Source: Methanobacteriota archaeon
GTDB lineage: Archaea; Thermoplasmatota; Thermoplasmata; SG8-5; JACRNV01
Direction of reading: 5' to 3'
DNA: 58,066 bases
Assembly: GCA_016214785.1 (NCBI GenBank)
Contig: JACRNV010000028.1
Coordinates: forward strand, 138,523 to 196,588
Notes under the pieces: generated by a model
Told to the model about the DNA's origin: nothing
The model's database searches: none
Seen by the model: the letters and a program-made list of their open reading frames with translations, nothing else
Shown here: piece by piece, positions 9,418 to 18,498 of the stretch
Layout of the letters: each line of letters begins with the position of its first letter
Position numbering within the stretch: position 1 is the first letter of the stretch
Position numbers and translations under genes: made by a program

Positions 9418-9972
9418 ATGAAATCCTCGTGGCGCGAAGGGCGAAGCGTCCTCAACCTGATAGCGGTGCCGTTCGCGGTCATCGCCCTGCTCTCGACGTA
9501 CGGACTGTACGCGACGATGAACAACTACGCCATGTCCACCGAGACCACCTTCAATGCGGCGTCGGACTTCAGCGACGTCACCCTCTCCTTCGAGCCGAAC
9601 GGCGACGCCGTCATCTACATGACCCTCACTGTACAGAACAACCGGTCCAAGCTCGCGCTGAGGCTCAACACCGTCGTATGCCGCCTCTACACGACCGACA
9701 CGGACGACAAGAACTTCGTAAGCATAGGGTCGCGGAGCTTCCTGGAGGTGCCCGAAGACGCGTTGGTCCCGGCGGGCAGCAGCCGGTCGGTGCAGATAGA
9801 GGCCAGGGTGAAGGCCGACACCAACGCGATGACGAAGTTCCAGAGCGCGCAGATAGGGCAGGGCTACGTGCTTACCATGATGGGCGAGGTCAGGTACAAG
9901 CTCGCGGATTTCCCGGATGTAAGCGACATGACGTTCGCCTTCGGGCACGCGGTGGTGGTGCCCAGTGGATGA
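9418..9972 (+). CDS. Membrane-anchored protein of unknown function in the transporter operon
   Basis: A protein of 184 residues with one N-terminal transmembrane segment (about residues 11-31) and a beta-rich external part of about 140 residues. The pattern (FEPNGDAVIYMTLTVQN, later VPAGSSRSVQIEARV) resembles LEA14/WHy-type or Ig-like beta sandwiches, but I cannot assign a family. It begins eight bases after the ATPase gene and its stop overlaps the start of the next gene, so it belongs to the operon and is probably an accessory of the importer. Confidence 0.75.
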   Translation: MKSSWREGRSVLNLIAVPFAVIALLSTYGLYATMNNYAMSTETTFNAASDFSDVTLSFEPNGDAVIYMTLTVQNNRSKLALRLNTVVCRLYTTDTDDKNFVSIGSRSFLEVPEDALVPAGSSRSVQIEARVKADTNAMTKFQSAQIGQGYVLTMMGEVRYKLADFPDVSDMTFAFGHAVVVPSG

Positions 9973-10564
9973 TGCCTCCGAGTCGAGCGTCCAAAACACC
10001 GGCCGCGCCAGCCTTGCGGCGCGGCTGATGCTCGTCTCCCTCGCAGGGGCGGTGATTATCTCGTTCCTGTACGTGACTGTCCAGCTCAAGGCCGTCGCCT
10101 CCCTCTACATAAACGACACCATGATAGCCATCGGCCCGATCGTGTGCGGCTTTTTCGTCGGCCTGCTCCTCTCCGAGCACGAGGTCCCGATAATGGTCCT
10201 CGCGTCGACATTGGTCACGATTTTCTCGTCGGTATTCGTCGCTGTCGCGCTCTTCGCTCCCCCGATATGGGGCGTCGCGGAGGCGCTGCCCGCGTACTAC
10301 TACGACGTCTTCGGCAAGGTCGCGCTCTCGGTCATACTCACCTACTCGCTGACTCTGGTCGGCTCCGTGCTGGGCAAGATTGCCGGCGATGCCATTATGC
10401 CCTCGGCGGACAAGATGGAGAGGGACAGGCTGCGCGCCGAGACCCTGGAGTGGTACAGGATGCTAGAGACCGTCGAAGGCGACAAGCTCAAGTCGAAGGG
10501 GGCGCCGAAGCCAGGGGAGGGCGAAGACGCTCCACAGCTTGAAAAGGGCGAGTCAAAACGATAG
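9965..10564 (+). CDS. Four-helix membrane protein of unknown function in the transporter operon
   Basis: A protein of 199 residues starting at GTG 9965, overlapping the preceding gene by eight bases. It has about four transmembrane helices (around 20-45, 50-65, 75-95, 115-140), then a charged cytoplasmic tail rich in E and K. The ORF is the last of the seven co-oriented genes and the next gene is convergent. No family is recognised. Coupled translation with its neighbour suggests that the two proteins form a unit. Confidence 0.7.
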   Translation: MDDASESSVQNTGRASLAARLMLVSLAGAVIISFLYVTVQLKAVASLYINDTMIAIGPIVCGFFVGLLLSEHEVPIMVLASTLVTIFSSVFVAVALFAPPIWGVAEALPAYYYDVFGKVALSVILTYSLTLVGSVLGKIAGDAIMPSADKMERDRLRAETLEWYRMLETVEGDKLKSKGAPKPGEGEDAPQLEKGESKR

Positions 10565-10591
10565 GAATCTTCCATTTTTCTATGTTAATTC

Positions 10592-11434
10592 TCAATCGAT
10601 GCCCATCTCATTCCCGGCGTTTCTCATCGCGCACAGCACCATGTACGAGGCGTGCTCCCTGTCCGCGCGCCCCCAGCCCCCGTCCTTGCCCTGCGTGCGC
10701 GCGCACCTCTGCAGGGCGAGCTTGACCTGCGACTCCGCGGCCTTTCCCTCGCAATGGGAAAGGGCGAAGAGCGCGGGGTAGAAAGGGAACTTGGGCCAGT
10801 CCCCGGACGGCCTCTGGGCGTCGGCCAGGCGCCTGACCGCAAGCCGCATGGCGCCCCCTTCCCTGGCGGCAGGGTGCGCGGCGTAGCCCTGCAGGATGTT
10901 GTTAGAGCACGAAGGGCTGCACCACTGGCCTTCGCGCACCTCTATGACGCGGTCGAGGCTCTCGAACGCCGGGGGCAGCCTCTCGTGGCTCTTGAGCCCG
11001 TAAGCGGATGCCAGGAAGAGGGCCGCGCCGGTCTTGATGAACCCCGAGCAGCCTTTCGTGAACGGCGTGCCTGTCATCCGATTGAGAACGGGTGACTGGT
11101 AGGACTCGACCTTGAAGAATAGCCCGTTGTACGGGGCGTCATCAGTGCTCCGGCGCGCCATCGGCGGCAGGTGCTCCTCCAGCAGCCAGCGCACCCCCGC
11201 CCGGCTGATGAGGTTGCCGCCCGGATTGAGGAGCTGGAGGTCGTAGAGCGCCTTGATTGTCCCGGCGGTATCGCCCCACGAGCCGTCGGCCCTCTGGTGC
11301 ACGAGCATGTCGGCGGCGATGCGCTCGGCGGCCATGGAAGCGCCGTGCTCGCCCATGAAGTCGATGCGGGTGCGCAGGCCGACGGGGGTCTTGCTGGCCG
11401 AGAAGAGCCGCAGGGGATCGTGTCTCAGCTTCAC
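10592..11434 (-). CDS. Terpenoid-cyclase/prenyltransferase-fold repeat protein
   Basis: The sequence contains QW-like repeats typical of the alpha/alpha-barrel fold of squalene-hopene cyclases and prenyltransferase beta subunits: QRADGSWGD, QRPSGDWPKF and TQGKDGGWGR. The DxDD acid motif of true class II cyclases is not evident, and the length (about 280 residues) is roughly half that of a cyclase, so it may be a binding or accessory protein. GTG 11434 is a plausible start; the frame stays open to 11566, and no good ribosome site decides the matter. The gene is convergent with the transporter operon and divergent from the restriction gene. Physiological role unknown. Confidence 0.65.
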   Translation of the reverse strand: MKLRHDPLRLFSASKTPVGLRTRIDFMGEHGASMAAERIAADMLVHQRADGSWGDTAGTIKALYDLQLLNPGGNLISRAGVRWLLEEHLPPMARRSTDDAPYNGLFFKVESYQSPVLNRMTGTPFTKGCSGFIKTGAALFLASAYGLKSHERLPPAFESLDRVIEVREGQWCSPSCSNNILQGYAAHPAAREGGAMRLAVRRLADAQRPSGDWPKFPFYPALFALSHCEGKAAESQVKLALQRCARTQGKDGGWGRADREHASYMVLCAMRNAGNEMGID

Positions 11435-11522
11435 GGTGGGGAATCGCGATGCGGCATAAAGAGGTGACGGTAAACGACAGCCTTTTCTATGGTCACAGCA
11501 TCCCCCCTCCAAGGGAAAAACG

Positions 11523-14500
11523 TTGCCTGCGCCACCCGAAGTCGTAAAGCTTGTTGAGGACTTCAATAGGAACCGCGACCAGTACCTATCATCATCCTAC
11601 AAAGAAGCGGAGCTGCGCATCGAATTCATTGACCCGCTTTTCGAATGCATCGGTTGGGACATGAGGAATAAAGCAAAGCGCGCCGAGCAATACAAAGACG
11701 TCGTGCGCGAGCAATCGTTGGAAGTCGAGGGAGCGACGAAAGCGCCGGATTATACTTTTCGGATTGGCGGGGTCCCGAAATTCTTCGTCGAAGCCAAAAA
11801 GCCTTCCGTGGATATCTGGCAAGACCCTTATCCTTCGTTCCAGCTGCGAAGATATGCCTGGAGCGCGAAGCTGCCGTTGTCGATACTCACCAATTTCGAA
11901 TATCTCTTCGTCTTCGATTGCAGGGTGAAGCCAACTCACGACGATAAAGCAAGCAACGCGAGGATACTGCAATACAGCACGACGGATTTCATAGAAAAAT
12001 GGGACGAGATAGTCTCTATTTTCTCCCAGGAAGCGATTTTGAACGGCGCGTTCGACAAATATGCCGAAGACGTCAAAGGGAAGCGCGGTACTTCCGAGGT
12101 TGACGACGAATTTTTAAAGGATATCGAAGAATGGCGCGAAATACTGGCAAAGAACATCGCAAATAGGAACAAGCTCTCCCTCGATGAAATGAACTTTGCG
12201 GTTGGCAAATTGATAGACCGCATTATCTTTCTGCGGATATGCGAGGACAGAGGAACCGAGCCCGCTGGGCAACTGCGTGCCATCATTGAGAAGGATGATA
12301 TGTACCAGCGCTTGGTTGTTCTATTCCAGCAGGCGGACGCCAAGTACAATTCTGGTTTGTTCCATTTTGAGCGCGATACGAAGAGGGCCGGCCATCCCGA
12401 CAAAATCACGCCGAAACTGGACATAGACGATAGGATATTGAAAGAGATAATCAAGAACCTCTACTATCCCGAATCTCCCTATCAGTTCAATGTCATACCT
12501 GCTGACATCCTCGGCCAGGTCTACGAGCAGTTCCTCGGCAAGGTCATACGCCTCACCGAAGGCGGCCATGCCAAGGTCGAGGAGAAGCCAGAGGTCAAGA
12601 AGGCCGGTGGCGTCTATTACACGCCGAAATACATCGTCGATTACATCGTGGAAAATACGGTCGGCAGGCTATGCGCCGGGAAATCCCCCGACGAAATGGC
12701 GAGGCTGCGCATCCTCGATCCCGCTTGCGGCTCGGGGTCGTTCCTCATCGTCGCCTACGCGCGATTGCTGAAAGAGCATCTGGACTGGTACGTCGCGGAC
12801 AACCCGAAGAAGTGGAAGGACGCCGTCCTTCAAGCGCGAGAGAACGAATGGCATCTGACGCTGAGGGAGAAGAAGCGCATCCTCCTGAGCAACATCTACG
12901 GGGTGGATATCGACAGCCAGGCCGTCGAGGTTACAAAATTGAATTTATTGTTGAAGGCGCTCGAAGGCGACAGCAAGGAATCGGTCGAGAACGTGAAGAA
13001 GTGGTTCAGGGAGCCTGCGCTGCCGGATTTGGACAACAACATCAAGTGCGGGAACTCGCTGGTAGGTTTCAACGTGATTGATCTCCTGAAAGACATACCA
13101 AAGGCAGAACAGGACGCGCAACTCGAGAAACTCAAACCATTTAACTGGGAGGACGAGTTTTCACAAGTGTTCAAGGCGGGAGGGTTCGACGCCATCGTAG
13201 GAAATCCACCCTACATCAGGATACAAGCGCTTAACGAATGGACTCCTCGCCAAGCGGATTATCTGAAACAGCATTACAAAGCTGCCTCGAAGGGAAACTA
13301 TGACATCTACGTTGTATTCGTCGAGCGCGGTTTGGGATTGCTGAATCCAGACGGCAAGCTTGGTTACATCCTGCCGCATAAGTTCTTCAATGCGCAGTAC
13401 GGGGAGCCGCTGAGGGACGTCCTCTCCAAGGGAAAGCATCTATCCGAAGTCGTCCACTTCAGCGATCAGCAGATCTTCGATGGTGCGACGACCTACACAT
13501 GCCTAATGTTTCTGAAGAAAGGTGGCGCAGAGAAGCTGCACTTCAAGAGAGTCGAGGACTTGGCAGCCTGGCGCCTTAATGGAAAATCCACAGATGGCGA
13601 GATACCGGCGTTGGACGTCAGCGCCAGTGAATGGAACTTCGCTGTGGGCGAAGGTGCGGAGTTATTTGAGAAGTTGAGTAGAATGCCCACAAAATTGAAA
13701 GATGTATCTAGCAATATCTTCCAAGGATTAGTCACTAGCAGTGATCCAGTTTATTTGTTGGAACCAGTTAATATAGAAAATAATCATGTCACGGTAAAAT
13801 CAAATGCAACCAATCAGGAATATTCATTTGAAGCAGAGGTGGTCCCTCCACTATGCAAAGGTTCACTTGATATTCGCCGTTATCTTGCATCTCCCTCAAA
13901 AAGAGTAATATTCCCATACAACCCAGCGCAATCAGATGCTTTAAAAAAATCAATCCTTATCAGTGAATCAGATTTTCAATCTAAGTATCCAAGGACATGG
14001 TCTTATCTAAAAGAAAATTATGAAGTATTACGTAATCGTGAAAAAGGAAAAATGCGACATGATGGGTGGTATGGTTATGTTTATCCGAAAAGCATCCCGT
14101 TGTTTGCTAAGAAAAAAATACTTACGCCGTCCATCGCACTATCCGCATCATACACATTAGACCAATATGGACAATTATATTTCGTCGGTTCAGGCGGCGG
14201 TGGTGGTGGAGGTTATGGAATTATATTGGCCGACGAATGCAAACTCTCCTACGAATACGTACTCGGCTTATTAAATTCAAAATTATTGGATATGTACCTT
14301 AAAAGGATTTCAAGCTCTTTCAGAGGTGGATACTATGCTTACAATCGCCAGTACATCGAGCAGCTTCCAATCCGCGCAATCAACTTCTCCGACCCGGCTG
14401 ACAAAGCTCGCCACGACAAGATGGTCGCCCTCGTCAACCGGATGCTCAAGCTGCACAAGGACAGGCAGGCCGAGAAGCTCCCGGACAAAATCGAGAGGGT

Positions 14501-14609
14501 CGAGCGCCAGATTCAGGCCACAGATAAAGAGATTGACGCGCTGGTGTACGAGCTGTATGGCCTGACGGAGGAAGAGGTTGAGATTGTTGAAGGGAGTATG
14601 GTAAAATAA
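11523..14609 (+). CDS. Type IIG restriction-modification enzyme (fused nuclease, N6-adenine methyltransferase and recognition domain)
   Basis: A single chain of 1028 residues that should both methylate and cut DNA. The N-terminal nuclease has the PD-(D/E)XK pattern D76...E90-A-K92 (PDYTF...FVEAKK). A methyltransferase of the gamma class follows, with motif I DPACGSGSF (near 399) and motif IV NPPY (561-564). The last third is a target-recognition domain, AT-rich (about 13680-14340) unlike both flanks, then a short coiled-coil end. A seven-glycine run sits in this domain. The architecture matches Eco57I-like enzymes. The start is a TTG; no better start or ribosome site is visible, so the N-terminus is uncertain by a few residues. 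The downstream gene begins one base after the stop. Confidence 0.9.
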   Translation: MPAPPEVVKLVEDFNRNRDQYLSSSYKEAELRIEFIDPLFECIGWDMRNKAKRAEQYKDVVREQSLEVEGATKAPDYTFRIGGVPKFFVEAKKPSVDIWQDPYPSFQLRRYAWSAKLPLSILTNFEYLFVFDCRVKPTHDDKASNARILQYSTTDFIEKWDEIVSIFSQEAILNGAFDKYAEDVKGKRGTSEVDDEFLKDIEEWREILAKNIANRNKLSLDEMNFAVGKLIDRIIFLRICEDRGTEPAGQLRAIIEKDDMYQRLVVLFQQADAKYNSGLFHFERDTKRAGHPDKITPKLDIDDRILKEIIKNLYYPESPYQFNVIPADILGQVYEQFLGKVIRLTEGGHAKVEEKPEVKKAGGVYYTPKYIVDYIVENTVGRLCAGKSPDEMARLRILDPACGSGSFLIVAYARLLKEHLDWYVADNPKKWKDAVLQARENEWHLTLREKKRILLSNIYGVDIDSQAVEVTKLNLLLKALEGDSKESVENVKKWFREPALPDLDNNIKCGNSLVGFNVIDLLKDIPKAEQDAQLEKLKPFNWEDEFSQVFKAGGFDAIVGNPPYIRIQALNEWTPRQADYLKQHYKAASKGNYDIYVVFVERGLGLLNPDGKLGYILPHKFFNAQYGEPLRDVLSKGKHLSEVVHFSDQQIFDGATTYTCLMFLKKGGAEKLHFKRVEDLAAWRLNGKSTDGEIPALDVSASEWNFAVGEGAELFEKLSRMPTKLKDVSSNIFQGLVTSSDPVYLLEPVNIENNHVTVKSNATNQEYSFEAEVVPPLCKGSLDIRRYLASPSKRVIFPYNPAQSDALKKSILISESDFQSKYPRTWSYLKENYEVLRNREKGKMRHDGWYGYVYPKSIPLFAKKKILTPSIALSASYTLDQYGQLYFVGSGGGGGGGYGIILADECKLSYEYVLGLLNSKLLDMYLKRISSSFRGGYYAYNRQYIEQLPIRAINFSDPADKARHDKMVALVNRMLKLHKDRQAEKLPDKIERVERQIQATDKEIDALVYELYGLTEEEVEIVEGSMVK

Positions 14610-14610
14610 C

Positions 14611-15843
14611 ATGCAGCAAACAAATAAGACCCCGTTCGATAGAGAACGAACCGATAATCCTTTGATAAAAATGCTGGTTCATACAAGCGCCCTCGAACAA
14701 GAAATAGTTTCTGATGAACCTTATGTAAAAAAATTAATGGAATTGGCCGCATTTCCATTCGTGAAAATAGTATTCACACCAACACAGAATCCACAAATTA
14801 TCCAATTATTCAATGAAAAACATATCGAAGCGACTAGCCACCAACAACTAGATACAGATTTTGATTATCATATCCTAAAGAAAGATGATAATTTTTTAAA
14901 TTGCAGTCGAAATAATGATACACATATTAACCCACGTACTGCTATAGAGATAACAAGGATTTTGCTAGTGAATCTGGGATTGTTTTATATAAAGCCGAAC
15001 TCTCCCGTGAATGAAGGTTTTTACTACCAGTACAGATTTAAAAAAATATTTCCAAAATATCAATTTCCATGGTCAGTTGTGGTTTACACGAAAGGTAAAA
15101 GTATAAGTGAGTCGGTTTATCGTCAATTTGACAGTCTGAAGCATCGTCTTATGTTTATATGCAGATCCGCTGACAAGGCGAGTTTTTATGCATTAAAAGA
15201 ACCTAATAATGATACACAAGACAATACGCTCTACCATTTTGGATATTTTATCATGTTAATAACGGGAGCATTCGACGATCTTGCTTGGATTATCAAACAT
15301 TTATATTCTCTTGATCTAAAAGATCCGCGCTACATTGGGATAAAAATACCAAATGATAAAACGTCTACAAATTTTTACAAGAAGTTAATTACTAATAATA
15401 AAGAATTGCATGATTATCTTACAGATTCAGCGACACAAAATATTATTAAAATGATGTATCCAATCAGAGATACCTTGCAGCATAGAGAATTTATCGGGGC
15501 AAGTCATTTACAGCATGTGCAAAATAATTTTTCAAAAAATGTTTTTTCAATTCCAATGGAAGCCGTAAAGCAAATTAAAGCGATATCTGAAGGTGATGGA
15601 AGAGATTATGGATTCGTGTTTAACGATAATAAAAGTTGTCTTGTTGAGCCCCATTTATTTATTACGAAAATTGTAGAAAATTGCGCTCAAATAATAAATA
15701 ATACGCTGTCGTTGATCAATTGGGACAGATATCTAGAAGTGTTATCTGAAGATGAAATTAAAAAGATAAGGACATCTCAAAAACGATTTGAAAGTGGTGT
15801 TGGTAAGTCTCTCGGCTGGGGCTCCGAACCCATATGTTTTTAG
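14611..15843 (+). CDS. HEPN-like protein coupled to the restriction enzyme
   Basis: A protein of 410 residues with strongly AT-rich codons, starting one base after the restriction gene stop. I do not recognise the N-terminal half. In the helical C-terminal half the segment R286-D-T-L-Q-H291 fits the R-x4-6-H motif of HEPN domains, which are often ribonucleases in toxin and abortive-infection systems; an upstream acidic-hydrophobic helix (FDDLAWIIKHL) is also HEPN-like. Context and motif suggest an RNA-cleaving back-up to the restriction enzyme, but the HEPN call rests on one short motif and a helical surround. It could instead be a structural or regulatory partner. Confidence 0.6.
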   Translation: MQQTNKTPFDRERTDNPLIKMLVHTSALEQEIVSDEPYVKKLMELAAFPFVKIVFTPTQNPQIIQLFNEKHIEATSHQQLDTDFDYHILKKDDNFLNCSRNNDTHINPRTAIEITRILLVNLGLFYIKPNSPVNEGFYYQYRFKKIFPKYQFPWSVVVYTKGKSISESVYRQFDSLKHRLMFICRSADKASFYALKEPNNDTQDNTLYHFGYFIMLITGAFDDLAWIIKHLYSLDLKDPRYIGIKIPNDKTSTNFYKKLITNNKELHDYLTDSATQNIIKMMYPIRDTLQHREFIGASHLQHVQNNFSKNVFSIPMEAVKQIKAISEGDGRDYGFVFNDNKSCLVEPHLFITKIVENCAQIINNTLSLINWDRYLEVLSEDEIKKIRTSQKRFESGVGKSLGWGSEPICF

Positions 15844-16011
15844 AACCAAAGGACGAGCCCTCGGCTCTAAATACGGGGGTTCCATAGACGCTGCCATCGG
15901 CGGCTCAGTCGGGGAGAGGACCAGAAGGCGCGTCGGGCACAGGATTCGCAGGTAAAACGAGAACCGCGCCTCTCAACCGACGATATAAGCGGACGGGGAA
16001 GATAGGTGCCG

Positions 16012-16491
16012 TCAATATGTCCACTTCTTTTCCCGCAGGAACTCCAGTATCGACCGGTGCGGAACCCCGAACTTCGCGCACACGTCCGGTATCTTGACCT
16101 TGTTTTTGTCGGTTTTTTCGGAGGACACGACCTTTCCGTCGGCGGCCTTCGCCAAGGCGACGACGAATGGGTCTGCGATTGGCGTCTCGCTCAGCGTATC
16201 CGCGACGCCGGGCGGGTATTCGTCCAATATCTCGGCTAGCACGGCGATCTGGTCGCCGTCTAGCATCTTGAACATCTGCCTGTGGTCTCTTGCCCATTCT
16301 AGCAGTTGGTCCTCGCGTGCCTCCAGCTCGGCTAATACTTCGTCCGGAGCGATGAGTTCATGCCTTGAGACCAGGCTGCCGAGGTCAGACCAGAGGGACT
16401 TGAAAACGTCGGGCGCGTAGTGCACGCGCCAGAGGTCTATCAAAGCGCTAGTGTCTATTACGTAGCATTGCTGAAGCCGCTTCTGAATCAT
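16012..16491 (-). CDS. PIN-domain ribonuclease-like protein (DUF4411 type), toxin-like
   Basis: A protein of 159 residues whose start (YVIDTSALIDLW) carries the first PIN acidic residue; further conserved acids lie in APDEVLAELE and in IADPFVVALA. The pattern fits the DUF4411 branch of PIN nucleases, presumed RNA-cleaving toxins. The ATG at 16491 overlaps the stop of the XRE/ImmA gene by three bases (ATGA), the usual coupling of a toxin-antitoxin pair. An upstream reading frame to 16638 lies within the neighbour and is not needed. Confidence 0.85.
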   Translation of the reverse strand: MIQKRLQQCYVIDTSALIDLWRVHYAPDVFKSLWSDLGSLVSRHELIAPDEVLAELEAREDQLLEWARDHRQMFKMLDGDQIAVLAEILDEYPPGVADTLSETPIADPFVVALAKAADGKVVSSEKTDKNKVKIPDVCAKFGVPHRSILEFLREKKWTY

Positions 16492-17669
16492 GCGGACTCC
16501 CTGGATAGCTCCTCTACTTTGGGGATGTATTTCGTCCGCACATCGAGATAGTCGGCCACATCGGCATATGTAATCTTCTCGGTGCGATAGTTTTCCAGGA
16601 CGAGTGAAGTATAGGGGATGCCATTCTCTTGGAGGCATTCCTTTGGAACGCTTCTTTGGCCACCCATAGGTTTACCCGGGCTCTTTTTAGCCCAATCATC
16701 CCTTTTCGATCTGTAGAATTTTACCGATGCAAGCTTCAGGCCAGTCAACCTTCTCAATATAACCTCCTTGCTGACCTTGAAATCGCGAGCGATCCTCGAG
16801 AGGTCTCTATCGACCCACGCGTCGTCGTAGCACTTCTGAGCGTACGTTTTTACAACCGGATGTCCGCGTAAAGCATCCGACGGTGCCAATATAGCCCCTG
16901 CAAAGGCGTTGCAGAAGACTTCGACGGCTCTTTCATGACCGGATTGCGCGTATTTGTCATCGACTTTGCATATGCCACTCTCGTGGAGCAAGTGATGGGC
17001 GAACTCGTGCATTAGGGTGAAGGTCTTTCGGGTCTGAACGTAGTCCCTTTTATTGATAACGACGACGGGATATCTATCGTCTATGAGGGAAAATCCGCTT
17101 ATTTCTTCCTCCGGCATGCCTATCTGAAATACGTAGAAACCTATTTTTTCTATCGCGTTTTTCCAGCCTTCGAAAGCACTCTTATCGTCCATCCAATCAT
17201 TGAGTTGGGTATTCAAATCGATATTCAGTTTGCTGCGAATGGTGACTGCGGCCATTTCAGGTTCGTCAGACAATTTAACGTGCTCTAGCGCGGGAAATTT
17301 TTTTCCACCTAATGATATTGTCATTTCCATGGCCAATGCCTGCATTCGTTGCGCTCGTCGGATTGCCAGACGGGTTTGGGGGGACAGTTCTTTCTGAATC
17401 CCCGACGATGCCAATCTGAAATCTCGCGGCATTTTCGGCTCTAGGGGCGGCTTCCGAAGGAAAAAGACTGTGAGAGGTCGTCGATATACATGGGCCATTT
17501 GCTTAAGCTGAACGATTGTCGGTTTTATTTCGCCTTTTTCCCATGCGGATACTGTTGCCTCATCGACCGTAATTTTGTCTGCGGCTTCCATAATGCTCAA
17601 TCCTATGGAGTTCCTAGCCCACTGTAGGACTGTTGGGGCAACCCCTACTTCGATTGATTGGCGAGACAT
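16488..17669 (-). CDS. XRE-family regulator fused to ImmA/IrrE metallopeptidase, antitoxin-like
   Basis: A protein of 393 residues. The N-terminus (about 10-70) is a Cro/C1-type helix-turn-helix (VDEATVSAWEKGEIKPT). The middle carries an ImmA/IrrE zinc peptidase motif H221-E-F-A-H225 followed by LLHES. The C-terminal part contains an additional helical DNA-binding-like segment. Such fusions commonly sit directly upstream of DUF4411 PIN toxins and are thought to repress them and possibly release them by cleavage. The gene is first in a two-gene operon reading leftwards. Confidence 0.88.
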   Translation of the reverse strand: MSRQSIEVGVAPTVLQWARNSIGLSIMEAADKITVDEATVSAWEKGEIKPTIVQLKQMAHVYRRPLTVFFLRKPPLEPKMPRDFRLASSGIQKELSPQTRLAIRRAQRMQALAMEMTISLGGKKFPALEHVKLSDEPEMAAVTIRSKLNIDLNTQLNDWMDDKSAFEGWKNAIEKIGFYVFQIGMPEEEISGFSLIDDRYPVVVINKRDYVQTRKTFTLMHEFAHHLLHESGICKVDDKYAQSGHERAVEVFCNAFAGAILAPSDALRGHPVVKTYAQKCYDDAWVDRDLSRIARDFKVSKEVILRRLTGLKLASVKFYRSKRDDWAKKSPGKPMGGQRSVPKECLQENGIPYTSLVLENYRTEKITYADVADYLDVRTKYIPKVEELSRESA

Positions 17670-17738
17670 TGCATCCCTCGGCGTTGATAGTGGATGGGCA
17701 TAATACCATATCTATTTTTTGTAGGTTCGTGGCACTGA

Positions 17739-17936
17739 CTTTTCCACCTTGTCGATGTCATTGAGGTTCTGACCGACAGCCAGAGGCCGAGGAAGTACTG
17801 GCGCAACCTGAAGAAGAAGCTTTCGGACGAAGGATTTGAGTTGTCCGAAAAAATCGGACAACATATTGGAAAGTACTCAAGCACAGGCTCAATCAGGAAG
17901 GTGGCAGCGAAACGGTTACAAAATGTAACCAGTTGA
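17739..17936 (+). pseudogene. Remnant of a BRO-N/DinD-like gene
   Basis: Read in the frame starting at 17739, the translation includes LVDVIEVLTDS, RPRKYW and LKKKLSDEGFEL, the hallmark first half of BRO-N domains found in phage antirepressors and DinD-like proteins. A stop lies directly upstream (17736-17738), there is no start codon, and after EKIGQ the sequence loses resemblance before a stop at 17934. A further short scrap (QLKMLAEG, in frame around 17929-17955) looks like the piece that normally follows EKI. It is therefore a broken, rearranged leftover, a sign of past mobile or viral DNA next to the toxin-antitoxin pair. Confidence 0.55.
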
Positions 17937-18092
17937 AGATGCTGGCCGAAGGGAGATAAAGATTGTGAAGGGCGGTGTATAATCGCCATCGAATATATAT
18001 TTTATTGGATAATTCTTAAATAGTGCATAATCCGATGTGCATACACAAGTGAATCCGATGAGACAGGACTCATAACATAAGGAGCATGAAAA
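17937..18092 (+). promoter_or_regulatory. AT-rich promoter region of the DUF5678-like gene
   Basis: CTTAAATAG at 18015-18023 is a TATA-like box about 70 bases before the ATG at 18093. A ribosome site AAGGAG (about 18079-18084) precedes the start. The stretch before it (17990-18020) is AT-rich. Confidence 0.4.
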
Positions 18093-18338
18093 ATGGGCCA
18101 GGAATTGAGCGACGAGGAATACCTGGAGGCGCTCACGGAAGCCGAATACAACAGGCGCTGGATCAATGAACATTATAGCGACCTTGCCAAGAAATTCCCG
18201 AACAGGTACGTCTGCGTGAAGCGCGGGAAGATAATCAAAGACAGTCTGAATGTCGAGGCCATATCGGAATTTTTAAATGAAAAGCTCGACGTGGTGTGCG
18301 AGTACATCCAGCCCCACGGCACGGCAATGCTATTGTGA
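18093..18338 (+). CDS. Small DUF5678-like protein
   Basis: A protein of 81 residues. The central pattern (INEHYSDLAKKFPNRYVCVKRGKII, cut here as overlapping phrases HYSDLAKKFPNRYV and VKRGKII) and a terminal EYIQP match the DUF5678 shape, a small alpha/beta protein common in archaea and sometimes near toxin-like genes. Function unknown. It is a single gene with its own promoter; the following helicase gene has a separate one. Confidence 0.65.
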   Translation: MGQELSDEEYLEALTEAEYNRRWINEHYSDLAKKFPNRYVCVKRGKIIKDSLNVEAISEFLNEKLDVVCEYIQPHGTAMLL

Positions 18339-18498
18339 CGCCTGGGTTGCCGAGCGTAATAGGCACAAAGTTCCTGACGACCAATTCTTTAAAGCTGATG
18401 TTCTCTCCGAAAGAAGGGGTCGCATTTTAGAAAAGGTATAATCTCTATTTCTTTCTCGTGGGATGGGTTTTATACCCGCTGCCTCTGTGGAGGCTCGG

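Noticed and set aside
15895-15990. A tRNA-like stretch with GGCTCAGTCGGGGAGAG resembling a D-arm
   Set aside because: There is no matching anticodon stem, T-loop or acceptor pairing, so it is not a tRNA gene.
18463-18498. The upstream ATG of the Lhr gene
   Set aside because: It overlaps the TATA-like box, and GGAGG supports the ATG at 18499.
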